Shown piece after piece: positions 1-7,915 of a stretch of 17,303 nt of DNA. Both the position numbers and the translations under genes were made by a program. How positions within the stretch are numbered: the stretch's first letter is position 1; the number at the start of each line of letters is the position of its first letter. Source of the stretch: SCQX01 sp035720945 (GTDB lineage: Bacteria; Pseudomonadota; Gammaproteobacteria; Burkholderiales; Burkholderiaceae_B). The stretch is from the NCBI GenBank assembly GCA_035720945.1, contig DASTNK010000098.1, positions 1 to 17,303 on the forward strand, given 5' to 3'. The notes below the pieces were generated by a model that saw only the letters and a list, made by a program, of their open reading frames with translations, searched no databases and had not been told where the DNA came from.

Positions 1-494
1 TAGTCGGAAATATGCCCGGCACCATTGATCTTGCCCTGTTTGACGAGCAGGCCGTCGGCGTCGTAGACGCGGTAATAGACGCGCTTGCCCGTTAGGTACA
101 TGGGCAGCAGGGAACCGCCCAGGTTGAACGCATCCGAAACAGTCAACACCTCTCCCTGGCCGTTGGCATTGAAATCGTACGCCTTGTCATAATGCGGGCC
201 GACGACCCAACGCCCCAGGGTATCGATATAGCCCCATCGTTTATCCTGGGACGCAGCGGCCAGGCTGTGATAGAACGGGCGCGCGTCATCGTACTGCGCG
301 GGGATGCGCAGCGCTCCCGACTCATCCACGTACCCGTACTTGCCGCTGGCGGAAAGCCAGGGAACCAACCGGACGTCGGGCGCGGGCGTGCGGGGCGTGG
401 TCGCACATCCCGTCAAAACCACCACGACCAATGCCGCAAGCAACGGCCACCGGAAAACCATGCCAAGGGGCAATGATGCGCAGGGGAGTCTCAT
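1..494 (-). CDS. WG-repeat lipoprotein, 5' part (runs off left edge)
   Basis: The open frame runs from an ATG at 494 to the window edge, about 164 codons with no stop. A second in-frame ATG at 461 gives a compact lipoprotein signal (MVFRWPLLAALVVVVLTGC) with lipobox LTGC. The lipid-anchored Cys is residue 30 from the upstream ATG or 19 from the downstream one. Neither start has a strong ribosome binding site, and 461 fits typical lipoprotein signal length better. After a Pro/Thr-rich linker come WG-type repeats: GKYGYVDESGALRIPAQYDDA, cut here as GKYGYVDESG then LRIPAQYDDA, and next RWGYIDTLGRWVVGPHYDKA. Further on the sequence leaves the repeat pattern. Residue after the mature Cys is Ala, which by the usual sorting rule favours the outer membrane. 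Function unknown; it shares the repeat type with the two large proteins downstream, suggesting related roles at the envelope. Confidence 0.85.
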   Translation of the reverse strand, partial: MRLPCASLPLGMVFRWPLLAALVVVVLTGCATTPRTPAPDVRLVPWLSASGKYGYVDESGALRIPAQYDDARPFYHSLAAASQDKRWGYIDTLGRWVVGPHYDKAYDFNANGQGEVLTVSDAFNLGGSLLPMYLTGKRVYYRVYDADGLLVKQGKINGAGHISD

Positions 495-738
495 CTTAGT
501 GGAACCATCATGGAAACAGTAGATACACTGTAGACTATTACACCTGATGAATCCACCGGTTGCCCTCAACATTGGTTGCGCAAACATGACATCGTCTTTG
601 GGCTGCATACGCGCTAAAAATGGACACTGACACCTTGTCCTGCACACTCAGGGCTTCGCCCACCGGAATGAGGAAGGCAGCGAGCCGCGGATGCATGCGG
701 CGCGATGACTTGTTCAATGGATCCTCAGGTATTGCGTA
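495..738. other. Intergenic region upstream of the WG lipoprotein gene
   Basis: This 244-base gap lies between the MFS stop codon and the lipoprotein start. On the minus strand a TGTAAT hexamer (542-537) could be a -10 box for the lipoprotein gene, but no good -35 is seen at 16-18 bases. ACAGT (516-520) and ACTGT (527-531) form a short inverted repeat. The motif TGTAGAC lies at 529-535. A GC-rich hairpin (684-688 with 697-701) lies after the MFS gene but has no T-tract. A plus-strand frame from 620 overlaps the MFS gene and looks like a shadow. Confidence 0.4.
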
Positions 739-1953
739 TTACGCGCGATTCAGCGCCTGCTGCCACGCGGCCAGCACCGCCGCCAACAGCAGGACGACCG
801 CCGAGGCCGCCAGGCCGACTGACAGCGAGCCATAGTGGTCGCTCAGCCACCCACAGGCCACCGGGCCGATCACCTGGCCGGCGGCGAACAGGCTGGTGGC
901 GACCGCCATGGCGCTGCCCCACGCGGTCTTCGGTAGATTCGCCTTCACGAAGTGGGTGACTGACGAGGGCACGATCACCACACTGACGCCAACCAACAGC
1001 GCCGACAACATGATGCCCGTCACGCCGCCGAAGGCCAGTGGCAATGCGGCCCCCAGGACCAGCACCAACAGCGCCGCCGACATGACCCGGCCGTTCCGGC
1101 ATCTTTCCAGCACGCCGCGCCACAGCACAGGTGCCAGAAAGCACGCCAACCCCAGCACTACCCACATCGCCGACACCAGCAGCGTCAGTTGCCCGTGCTG
1201 TCCCGCATGCTGACGCACCCAGGCGATCATGAACGTCATGTAGGCGATGTAGCCCAGCCCGAACACCAGATAGGCCATATAGACGGCGGCGCACCCGCGC
1301 CACGATCCGCCCGCGTCCAGATGCCTTGACGAAGGCTCGGCGATGCCCCGCATCGCCCGAATGGCCAGCGCGCAAAGCAGCACGCACACCGCTCCGGTCA
1401 ACAGCCAGGCCTGCGGCCACACGGTGGGGCCATATGCGTCAAAGAGCCAGGGAAGAATGGCGCCACCCGCCACCACGCCAAAGCCTATGCCGCACCCGAA
1501 GAAAATGGTGATGGCGCGCGCGCCCAGCGCGCCGGCCAGCACGCCCCCGCAAATGAACGCCCCCGCACCACCCAGCCCTGCGAGGAAACGCCACGCGGCG
1601 AGCCAGCCGATACCATGGGTCAGACCCGTGCCAAGCAACGCCGCGGCGGTCAGCGCGGTACCCCAGGCAAAAAGACGCCGGGTGCCCAGCCTGCCCACGC
1701 CAAAGATGGCCAACAGCGCGCCAAGCAAATACCCCAGGCCATTCACGGTGTTCAACCAGCCCGCCTGCGCATACGTGAGCCCAAGGTCCGCTTTCATCGC
1801 GGGCAGGATGAGGCCGTAGTCGAAGCGCGCGAAACCGACGGCGACGGCCGCCGCGCCCGCGAGCGCCCAGGCCTTGAACATATAGCGCATGGGGGGTTGC
1901 ACACTCGCGGCCGGCGCGATCGCGGGCACTGAAATCGCGTTGTCATGCGCCAT
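739..1953 (-). CDS. MFS transporter, YbfB/YjiJ family
   Basis: A 404-aa hydrophobic protein with the pattern of 12 membrane helices typical of the major facilitator superfamily. The segment GFARFDYGLILPAM at residues 40-53 in the first helix matches the diagnostic G-x-x-RF-x-Y-x-x-x-LP-x-M pattern of the YbfB/YjiJ group. About 25 residues precede the first helix, presumably cytoplasmic. Length is close to E. coli YjiJ (about 390 aa). The ATG at 1953 lies inside the end of the TetR gene (11-bp overlap) behind a purine-rich GCAGGGGGCC, so the two are probably co-transcribed and translationally coupled. Role inferred as proton-driven efflux of a small molecule sensed by the TetR protein; the substrate cannot be read from sequence. 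Confidence 0.9.
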   Translation of the reverse strand: MAHDNAISVPAIAPAASVQPPMRYMFKAWALAGAAAVAVGFARFDYGLILPAMKADLGLTYAQAGWLNTVNGLGYLLGALLAIFGVGRLGTRRLFAWGTALTAAALLGTGLTHGIGWLAAWRFLAGLGGAGAFICGGVLAGALGARAITIFFGCGIGFGVVAGGAILPWLFDAYGPTVWPQAWLLTGAVCVLLCALAIRAMRGIAEPSSRHLDAGGSWRGCAAVYMAYLVFGLGYIAYMTFMIAWVRQHAGQHGQLTLLVSAMWVVLGLACFLAPVLWRGVLERCRNGRVMSAALLVLVLGAALPLAFGGVTGIMLSALLVGVSVVIVPSSVTHFVKANLPKTAWGSAMAVATSLFAAGQVIGPVACGWLSDHYGSLSVGLAASAVVLLLAAVLAAWQQALNRA

Positions 1954-2569
1954 GATGGCCCCCTGCGGCGTTGCCGCGTTCTTGCTTGGCCGCGGCTTCC
2001 CGCGCGGCGATCAATACTTCGATGGCCTGGCACGCCGCATCGACCGGCGCATCGGTATAGTTCACTTGGGCGGCCGCCGCCGCCCCATCCCACAGCAGCT
2101 GGCATTGGATGCCGAAGCTGTCAGCATCGGGCCACCCGGCATCTTGCGCGATGCGTGTGAAACAGTCCGCCATGCGCCGCTTGTGCCGCGCCGACAGGAT
2201 GGCGCCGGGGTGGCCGGGGTCGGCAAGTTCGACGGTGGCATTGATGAACACGCAGCCACGGAAGTCTTGCGCATCCACGATCTCACGCAGATAGGCGAAC
2301 GCGGCAACCACCTTGTCGCGCGGTGATTGGGCCGAATCGATGGCCGCCTGCATGGCCTGGCGACGTTGCGCCATGCGCTGCTCCAGCACGGCCACCACCA
2401 CGTCATTCTTGGACGCGAAATGGTGATAGAGCGTCATGCGGGCGATGCCGCTGGCATCGATGATTTCATTGATACCCACGTGATTGATGCCCTTTCTATA
2501 GAACAGATCGGACGCGCAAGCGACGATGCGATCGCGCGCGGGTGGCTGGGAAGCTGAAGGACGAGGCAT
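1943..2569 (-). CDS. TetR/AcrR family transcriptional regulator
   Basis: A 208-aa protein with an N-terminal TetR DNA-binding domain. Helix-turn-helix residues are about 31-55, with the sequences VGINEIIDASGIARMTLYHH and FASKNDVV, a classic TetR_N signature. The rest is an all-helical ligand and dimer domain (LLWDGAAAAAQ near residue 165) typical of repressors that regulate exporters or detoxifying enzymes. It is the first gene of a two-gene unit with the downstream MFS transporter (11-bp overlap). A 22-bp imperfect palindrome 58 bases upstream of its start is the likely operator, implying autorepression and joint control of the exporter. Ligand unknown. Confidence 0.93.
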   Translation of the reverse strand: MPRPSASQPPARDRIVACASDLFYRKGINHVGINEIIDASGIARMTLYHHFASKNDVVVAVLEQRMAQRRQAMQAAIDSAQSPRDKVVAAFAYLREIVDAQDFRGCVFINATVELADPGHPGAILSARHKRRMADCFTRIAQDAGWPDADSFGIQCQLLWDGAAAAAQVNYTDAPVDAACQAIEVLIAAREAAAKQERGNAAGGHHGA

Positions 2570-2593
2570 GATGATTGACTCACGGGAACACCG

Positions 2594-2618
2594 GCACAGT
2601 TTCAGATAGTCACTGTGC
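2594..2618. repeat. Inverted repeat in the TetR gene leader
   Basis: GCACAGT (2594-2600) and ACTGTGC (2612-2618) are perfect 7-base inverted arms separated by 11 bases. They lie between the putative operator and the TetR start codon, so they fall in the 5' leader if transcription starts near the operator. This could be a leader hairpin or a second protein site. No T-tract follows, so it is not a terminator. Confidence 0.45.
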
Positions 2619-2626
2619 AGGTTTAT

Positions 2627-2648
2627 TTATATAGACTGGTCTGTATAA
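2627..2648. promoter_or_regulatory. Candidate TetR operator overlapping the tetR-MFS promoter
   Basis: The two half-sites are TTATATAGACT (2627-2637) and, read on the other strand, TTATACAGACC (2648-2638). They agree at 9 of 11 positions, giving a 22-bp imperfect palindrome with a core AGAC-TG-GTCT. Its size and symmetry fit a TetR-family dimer site. The region is AT-rich and offers -10-like hexamers on both strands, including a perfect TATAAT on the plus strand (2644-2649). The relevant promoter is the minus-strand one feeding the TetR gene 58 bases away. A regulator bound here would block its own operon. Confidence 0.6.
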
Positions 2649-2733
2649 TAAACATTCGTCATTGGTGCTGTCAATGTCTCAGTCAAACCGTCAGGAATCT
2701 GGATCCCGCCAGACCCGTGGCCTGCACGTCGCC

Positions 2734-5718
2734 TTAGCGTTCGGGTGTCAGCGCCGACGCTGTGCCGTGACGCATCCCGCAATCCGTCGGCAACGCCGCA
2801 GGCCAGACCATTCGATTGTCGGCGTCGAGCAGAACCCTGACGCCGCAGCGCGTCGTGACGCGCGCCAGCGGCCTGCCCATCTTGTCGATGATCATCGATG
2901 CGTGGCGGGTGGACACGACCGCCCGACCCTGGTTGAACGCCGATGCGGCCTGGAACGCTGGCGCGATCACATATCGATTCTGGCGGTCGACATACCCATA
3001 CAACCCCTTCGCGGAGGCGAACGCAAGACCGTCGGAAGGCAAGCCCAGATCCTGGTATGGCCGCATCGGGACAACCTTGCCCTTGTCATCCACCCACGAG
3101 AAGCCACGCCCATCCTGAAGCCGCGCCAGCACATACCCATCGTCGAACGGCCCGGTCAGACCTTGCACACTCAACACAATCTTGCCATGGACATCGGCGT
3201 AATCCGTGCGGCCCGGCGCACCGTCGAGTCCTGGCTGGAACGTCCGCAACCAGGGCGAGCCGGCCGTCCATTTCCACACCCCTTTGGGCAGCGCGACGAC
3301 CGCTTTTCCTTGCGCATCGATGAGGTGTGCGTCCAGTCCACGTTGAATCAGGGCCAGCCCCGAAGGCGCGTGGAATGGCGAGCCCTCGACACTGGATGGC
3401 GCCATGACCCATTGACCGTCGGCGGCGACGTAGGCTTGTTGAAGATCACGGTGGATTCGCCACCAGCCATTACCCATGTCGCGAATGTGCCGACCGGGTC
3501 CGCCGGCCACGACTTTCCCGGTGCCATCCATCAGCCACGCCGCGGCGCCCGAACCGTCGTTGCCATTCGTGCTGGCCTCGACATACCCGCCAGGCAATAC
3601 CTGCGTATACAGTTTCGGCACCGGCGGCACCAGTTCCTTGCCGTCCAGGGTGACGATGCTGCTCTTGTAGGCGGAGCCGTTGGCCTCCCAGGTGCGCGGC
3701 CCCAATGGCTTCAGTGACTTAAACCGTGCGGGCACGACCCACCGGCCGTGAAGATCCAGCACACCGGCGTTCCCCCGCGCATCGCGCGCAACGGCATAGC
3801 CGTTCCTGAAGTCACCGAGAGCCCGCAACGTCGGTGGCACGAGGACGTGGCCTGACTTCAGGTCGTACAGGCCCCATGGCGCGTCGCCGGCGGCGGTGTC
3901 ATGAAAACGCAGGAGTCCGGGGCCAGCCGCTTCCACCAGAAAATAATTGGGCGCGGGCGCCAGAGAACCCGTGCGGTTGGCGATATATGACCGGCCATTG
4001 CCGAACACCAGACTCAAGCCGTCGGAGAACTCGCCGATATGGCTCTGTGTGGCCGGGATGAGCAGATGACCCGCAGCATCCACCATGCCTAGCCCGGTGG
4101 CCGTTTGCACCACGAAGCGCTGGCCACCCGGCGATTGACGAGAGCGCGGGGAGTCATCAGCATTCAAGGCTTCGCCATCCTTCTCGCCATCGAGACTGCG
4201 AATGGACTGCCAGGCCGCGTTCCGCAACAAGGTGCCATCCGACAACAGCAGTCCGGCGCCCTTCGGTGTGCCGCAATGGCAGGCGCTCAAGATCGCGATG
4301 GCAACCGGTTGGGTCGAGGCATCGGACGCAGCGGGAAGAAACGTGACACCCACCTGATCCAGCTCCTTCACCGTTTCCGCTGACAACATGGGCTTGCCCT
4401 CGGCATTCACGATGTTCAGCAAGGCGTCATGCCGGTCTCGAAACACCAGGTAAGGCCCCACGGGAAAAGTCGACTGTATGGATGCAAGCCATGGCAACCC
4501 CGTGAGCCAGTGACCGTTGCGCGTGAGAATACCCGCGACCGCGCCACCCCCGTATCGCCACGACTGCCCCCCCGCATCACGCCAGAGCAATACACCATCG
4601 CGCAGCCCCGAATCGGGCATCAAACTACCGGATATCGTCAGAGGCGCAGCCTGGCCAGGCACGAAAACCTGTGATGTCGTGTCGCCCAGACTCACCATGG
4701 CAAAGGGGCCGATAGCGATGACGCGATGGGCGCCAAGGTCTTGAATGACACGGCCCTGGGCATCCGCCAACACCGCCTTGCGGCCGTCTTTTTCCAGCAG
4801 CCAGAAATGCTTGCCCAGTGCCTGTATGCGCCGAAACCCCTTTCCCGCCACGATCCCGCCCCGCTCATTGATCAGAACGTCGTTGCCTCTGCCGGTGCCT
4901 CTTGCGTGAACAAGACCGTGCGGCAGATAGGATTCTTCCATCGAACGATACCGCGCCGGCACCCGCCAATGTCCCTGCTCATCCACGACCCCCAGGTTTC
5001 CGGACGCGTCGGCGGCAATGAACAGCCCTTGTGAACCCAGTGACTGTTTCAGGGTGGCGCCGGGCGGTGCGTACCGGATCGCCCCCTTGGGAGACAGCCA
5101 CCTGTCGCGGTACCTCAACCCAACCAGGCTGGGCGTGCCATCGCCGATTGCCACATCCAGCACCTCGCGACCGAAAACCGCGCCAGTGACCTTGCCCTGT
5201 CGATCGATCAGCGCAAAGCGCCCATCCTTCTCGATGCTGGCCAGGCCGCTTGAGGAAAAAGGCCCCGCCGCCGTGAAGGCCGGCGCCACCACCCATTTCC
5301 CCTGCGCGTCTATATAGCCCCACAACCCATTTTTCCTGGCCGCGGCCAGGCCATGCGAGAAATCCGAGACAGCGTCGAAAACCGGCTTGATGGCCAGATG
5401 GCCATCACGATCGAGAAAGCCCCATTTGGCGTTGCTTCCCGGCCCACGCGTTTTCTTGTCGCTCTTATCCCCCTTGCCCCCCGCATCGTCCATGGCACCC
5501 GGCAACCGCACCGCCGCCCGGCCCTCCACCAGGGCATGGATACAGGCGTTGGGAACAACGGATTCCCGGCTGTCGGGAAACGCCTTGCCTGAATAAGCGA
5601 AAGTCGCTTTGCCCATGCAAGAGGTTCCTCTGGCATCCGCGCGGACAGGCGTACCGCTTATCACAATCAAGATATAGGTCACAGCCAACAGGCTGTGGAT
5701 CTTTGCGCGGTACGTCAT
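2734..5718 (-). CDS. Large exported WG-repeat protein (paralogue 1)
   Basis: The frame is open further upstream, but the ATG at 5718 gives a clean Sec signal (MTYRAKIHSLLAVTYILIVI, cleavage near residue 27-29, VRA/ADA), so the product is 994 aa. The mature part has two early Cys (34, 59), a Lys/Asp/Gly-rich linker (about 78-96), then many beta-type repeats of the WG class: KWGFLDRDGHLAIKPVF near 98, LWGYIDAQGKWVVAPAF near 132, and further degenerate copies to the C-terminus (GLYGYVDRQNRYVIAPAF). A C-terminal cap follows, with RCG (Cys958) and TDC (Cys980). It aligns along its whole length with the protein at 7895-10723, so the two are paralogues. It is divergent from the 700-aa gene by 94 bases. 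WG repeats are thought to be beta structural and binding units; no catalytic motif is visible. Exact function unknown; location periplasmic or secreted. Confidence 0.88.
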   Translation of the reverse strand: MTYRAKIHSLLAVTYILIVISGTPVRADARGTSCMGKATFAYSGKAFPDSRESVVPNACIHALVEGRAAVRLPGAMDDAGGKGDKSDKKTRGPGSNAKWGFLDRDGHLAIKPVFDAVSDFSHGLAAARKNGLWGYIDAQGKWVVAPAFTAAGPFSSSGLASIEKDGRFALIDRQGKVTGAVFGREVLDVAIGDGTPSLVGLRYRDRWLSPKGAIRYAPPGATLKQSLGSQGLFIAADASGNLGVVDEQGHWRVPARYRSMEESYLPHGLVHARGTGRGNDVLINERGGIVAGKGFRRIQALGKHFWLLEKDGRKAVLADAQGRVIQDLGAHRVIAIGPFAMVSLGDTTSQVFVPGQAAPLTISGSLMPDSGLRDGVLLWRDAGGQSWRYGGGAVAGILTRNGHWLTGLPWLASIQSTFPVGPYLVFRDRHDALLNIVNAEGKPMLSAETVKELDQVGVTFLPAASDASTQPVAIAILSACHCGTPKGAGLLLSDGTLLRNAAWQSIRSLDGEKDGEALNADDSPRSRQSPGGQRFVVQTATGLGMVDAAGHLLIPATQSHIGEFSDGLSLVFGNGRSYIANRTGSLAPAPNYFLVEAAGPGLLRFHDTAAGDAPWGLYDLKSGHVLVPPTLRALGDFRNGYAVARDARGNAGVLDLHGRWVVPARFKSLKPLGPRTWEANGSAYKSSIVTLDGKELVPPVPKLYTQVLPGGYVEASTNGNDGSGAAAWLMDGTGKVVAGGPGRHIRDMGNGWWRIHRDLQQAYVAADGQWVMAPSSVEGSPFHAPSGLALIQRGLDAHLIDAQGKAVVALPKGVWKWTAGSPWLRTFQPGLDGAPGRTDYADVHGKIVLSVQGLTGPFDDGYVLARLQDGRGFSWVDDKGKVVPMRPYQDLGLPSDGLAFASAKGLYGYVDRQNRYVIAPAFQAASAFNQGRAVVSTRHASMIIDKMGRPLARVTTRCGVRVLLDADNRMVWPAALPTDCGMRHGTASALTPER

Positions 5719-5812
5719 GTCAATCTGCAAGTTTGAAAACACAAATTGTAGTGGCGCCCCCCCATCGCCTGGCTGTAAGGTTGCACGTGGTAACATCATA
5801 TCTACATTTTTC
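5719..5812. promoter_or_regulatory. Divergent promoter region between WG paralogue 1 and the 700-aa gene
   Basis: These 94 bases must hold the control signals for both divergent genes if the chosen starts are right. They are AT-richer than the surroundings. A weak plus-strand pair is TTGCAC (5781-5786) and TACATT (5803-5808) at 16 bases. On the minus strand a TACAAT hexamer lies near 5745-5750 without a clear -35. The motif TGTAGAT is present on the minus strand (5806-5800). Neither gene shows a strong ribosome binding site here. Confidence 0.35.
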
Positions 5813-7915
5813 ATGACCACCATCAAAAAAAATCGCCTCCGACAGCCGCTCAGGACACGAGCCATGCCGGGATTTCTGGCGGTTCTGACCGTTATCGCGG
5901 CGAGCTTTCATGTGCCGACGGCGCACGCGGCCACGCCGCCCACCCCGCAGTCCGTCGACCCCGCCTTGTTCCACCAGGGCTTGGAACGCGCGTCGATCGC
6001 CTACAAGCGACACGACTACGCCACAGCGCTGCAATACCTGTACCAGGCATGGCGCAATACGTGGCGCATTGACGATCGCGAGCGGGTCGGCAACGGCGTG
6101 GCGTTCATCCAGGAGCGCCAGCACAATTACGCGGGCGCCCAGGCCACGCTGTCTGGAATATTGCCCCTGACGCTCTGCCCGCCCCCCTCACAAGATGACA
6201 CGCGCCAGGCTTACGTTCGAATCGCCCGACTGGCCTGGCTGGCAGGCGAGCCCAGGCAGACCTATGCCCTGCTTCGGCAGGCGTATGGCACTCACCCTGT
6301 CCGATCCTGGGGTTGGGGCGGGCTGGACAGGGACCACTGGCACTTGTCGAGCGACAGGGCCGGCCTGACCTATGACTTGGCTGGCATGACTTTCCCCGCC
6401 ACGACAGCTGGCTTCCTGCGCGGAACATACGCCAGCGCCGATGACAGTCATGACATGGCAAGCGTGGACTACGTGCCGCTGCGTGCCGACAACCCTTTCG
6501 CCAGCGGCAAGGTAACCATTGCGATCAGCACACGCCAGGGCCATGCGGAAACGGTGGCGCACGATCTGCGCCAATGGCTGGCTATAGCCGCTGGCATCCC
6601 GTTGGCGAAAGAAAAGGCTGATCTCGAAATCCGGCCTACGCAGGCCCCCACGATACAACCTGTGACGGAACCACGGGGAAAACAACCCGCTGAAGCCGCA
6701 CATACCGCGTCGGGCACCATTGAAGCCGCGGATAGCGACGGTGTGGCGCACGAATACGGCATGTGGATATCGCGGCAAGGCGTCTGGCAGATAGAAGTCC
6801 ATGCCGATTGGCCGGCAAAGAACCGCGACGCCGCGCAACACGCCATCGCCGGTTTGATGGCCGCGATTCTCTGGAAGCCGGGCCAGGCCGCGTACCATGG
6901 CACGGGCGATGCGGCCTTGGAATTGGACAAGCAATTCGATCTGGCTATGCTGCGAAAGCAATGGCCAACCGCCGCGGAACTGGCCAGAAAACGCACGGGT
7001 TCGGCGGTGTTCCCGCATCGCCGGGCCAGACTGTACAGCGCCATCGCCATCGCGGCCATGTTCGAACGACATTATCCAGACGCCATGAACGCCATGCACA
7101 AGGCCATGCATTATTGGCATTACACCAGCCTCGATCACGACGATGAAGGGTTCTATGACACCTTGCTGCTCGATGCCGCGAACATTGCGTTTCACCTTGG
7201 GGACAATGCGCAAGGCATCACTTGGCTGACCGCGCGCGAGCAAGATCAACTGGACCCAAAATGGACAATGGACAAGACGTCCGGGTCGCTGCGCCACAAC
7301 CCCACTGGCGTCGTGCTGCCAGCCCGCCTGGGAAGTTTCCTGAGGATATGGCATGAAGGCAACAAGGCACGCTATCAGCGGATCCAGCCATCGCAGTATC
7401 TGGGCATCACGTTGCTGGACAAGATCCCGGGCCACTCCAACGGCGCAACACCGTCCGAGGCCCATGGCAAACCACCCGATGCATACCCCGATGCCGGAAC
7501 CAACCCATCAAATGCCAACGATGTCCAAGCCATTGAAACGTCGTTGCGCACATGGATGACCCGCGGACTGGGTCTGACAGTGGGTGCCATGCGGCAGGCC
7601 GCATACCCACCGGCCGGTGTGGGACACGCCCACGGCATCCAATTTCTGTTCGATGTCACCCGCACCGACAACGACGGGACGCCGCATCAACGCACGATGG
7701 GATTCTGGGTCAGTACCCTGCAAGGCCGGGCAATCGTGCTGCGTAGTGGCTGGGCACGCGGTGATGCGCGGGGAGAACAGGCCGCCGCCACGGCCGCCGC
7801 GGCCTTCGCGTGGCCCCAGACCCTGCGCGCGGTCGCCGGCAAACAGCGCTTTCTGGACCTGCAATGCAAAGCCCCGGCCATGGCAAAAGCCTTCTTACCT
7901 GGCATGCAGCCTTGA
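5813..7915 (+). CDS. Exported protein with two TPR-like/beta modules in tandem
   Basis: A 700-aa protein. The start at 5813 gives a basic n-region (KKNRLRQPLRTR) and a Sec signal with cleavage after AHA, about residue 39. An ATG at 5864 has a better ribosome binding site (AGGA, 8 bases upstream) but lacks the charged n-region. The protein appears to be two copies of one module, about 45-355 and 375-670. Each copy has helical TPR-like hairpins (HDYATALQYLYQAW; RHYPDAMNAMHKAMHYW), then a conserved stretch (HWHLSSDRAGLTYDLAGMTF, followed by PATTAGFLRG; second copy KWTMDKTSGSLRHNPTGVVL, followed by PARLGSFLRI), then a beta domain ending in D-x-DG, W-[IV]-S, QG, W and a closing W-x-P. I recognise no named family. 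It is divergent from WG paralogue 1 and convergent with WG paralogue 2, overlapping its end by 21 bases. A partner role for the WG proteins is inferred only from position. Confidence 0.82.
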   Translation: MTTIKKNRLRQPLRTRAMPGFLAVLTVIAASFHVPTAHAATPPTPQSVDPALFHQGLERASIAYKRHDYATALQYLYQAWRNTWRIDDRERVGNGVAFIQERQHNYAGAQATLSGILPLTLCPPPSQDDTRQAYVRIARLAWLAGEPRQTYALLRQAYGTHPVRSWGWGGLDRDHWHLSSDRAGLTYDLAGMTFPATTAGFLRGTYASADDSHDMASVDYVPLRADNPFASGKVTIAISTRQGHAETVAHDLRQWLAIAAGIPLAKEKADLEIRPTQAPTIQPVTEPRGKQPAEAAHTASGTIEAADSDGVAHEYGMWISRQGVWQIEVHADWPAKNRDAAQHAIAGLMAAILWKPGQAAYHGTGDAALELDKQFDLAMLRKQWPTAAELARKRTGSAVFPHRRARLYSAIAIAAMFERHYPDAMNAMHKAMHYWHYTSLDHDDEGFYDTLLLDAANIAFHLGDNAQGITWLTAREQDQLDPKWTMDKTSGSLRHNPTGVVLPARLGSFLRIWHEGNKARYQRIQPSQYLGITLLDKIPGHSNGATPSEAHGKPPDAYPDAGTNPSNANDVQAIETSLRTWMTRGLGLTVGAMRQAAYPPAGVGHAHGIQFLFDVTRTDNDGTPHQRTMGFWVSTLQGRAIVLRSGWARGDARGEQAAATAAAAFAWPQTLRAVAGKQRFLDLQCKAPAMAKAFLPGMQP

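Noticed and set aside
2698..2713. Terminator of WG paralogue 1 (TCTGG...CCAGA stem)
   Set aside because: The stem has only 5 pairs and just two T follow on the minus strand, so it is too weak to call.
2662..3717. 351-aa plus-strand open frame, with a perfect TATAAT just upstream
   Set aside because: It lies antisense to the C-terminal half of WG paralogue 1, has Arg/His/Pro-rich composition typical of GC-rich shadow frames and no domain. The TATAAT sits inside the TetR palindrome and has no -35.
6188..7465. 425-aa minus-strand open frame
   Set aside because: Antisense to the 700-aa gene, whose signal peptide and repeated modules mark it as the real one; the shadow shows no coherent motif.
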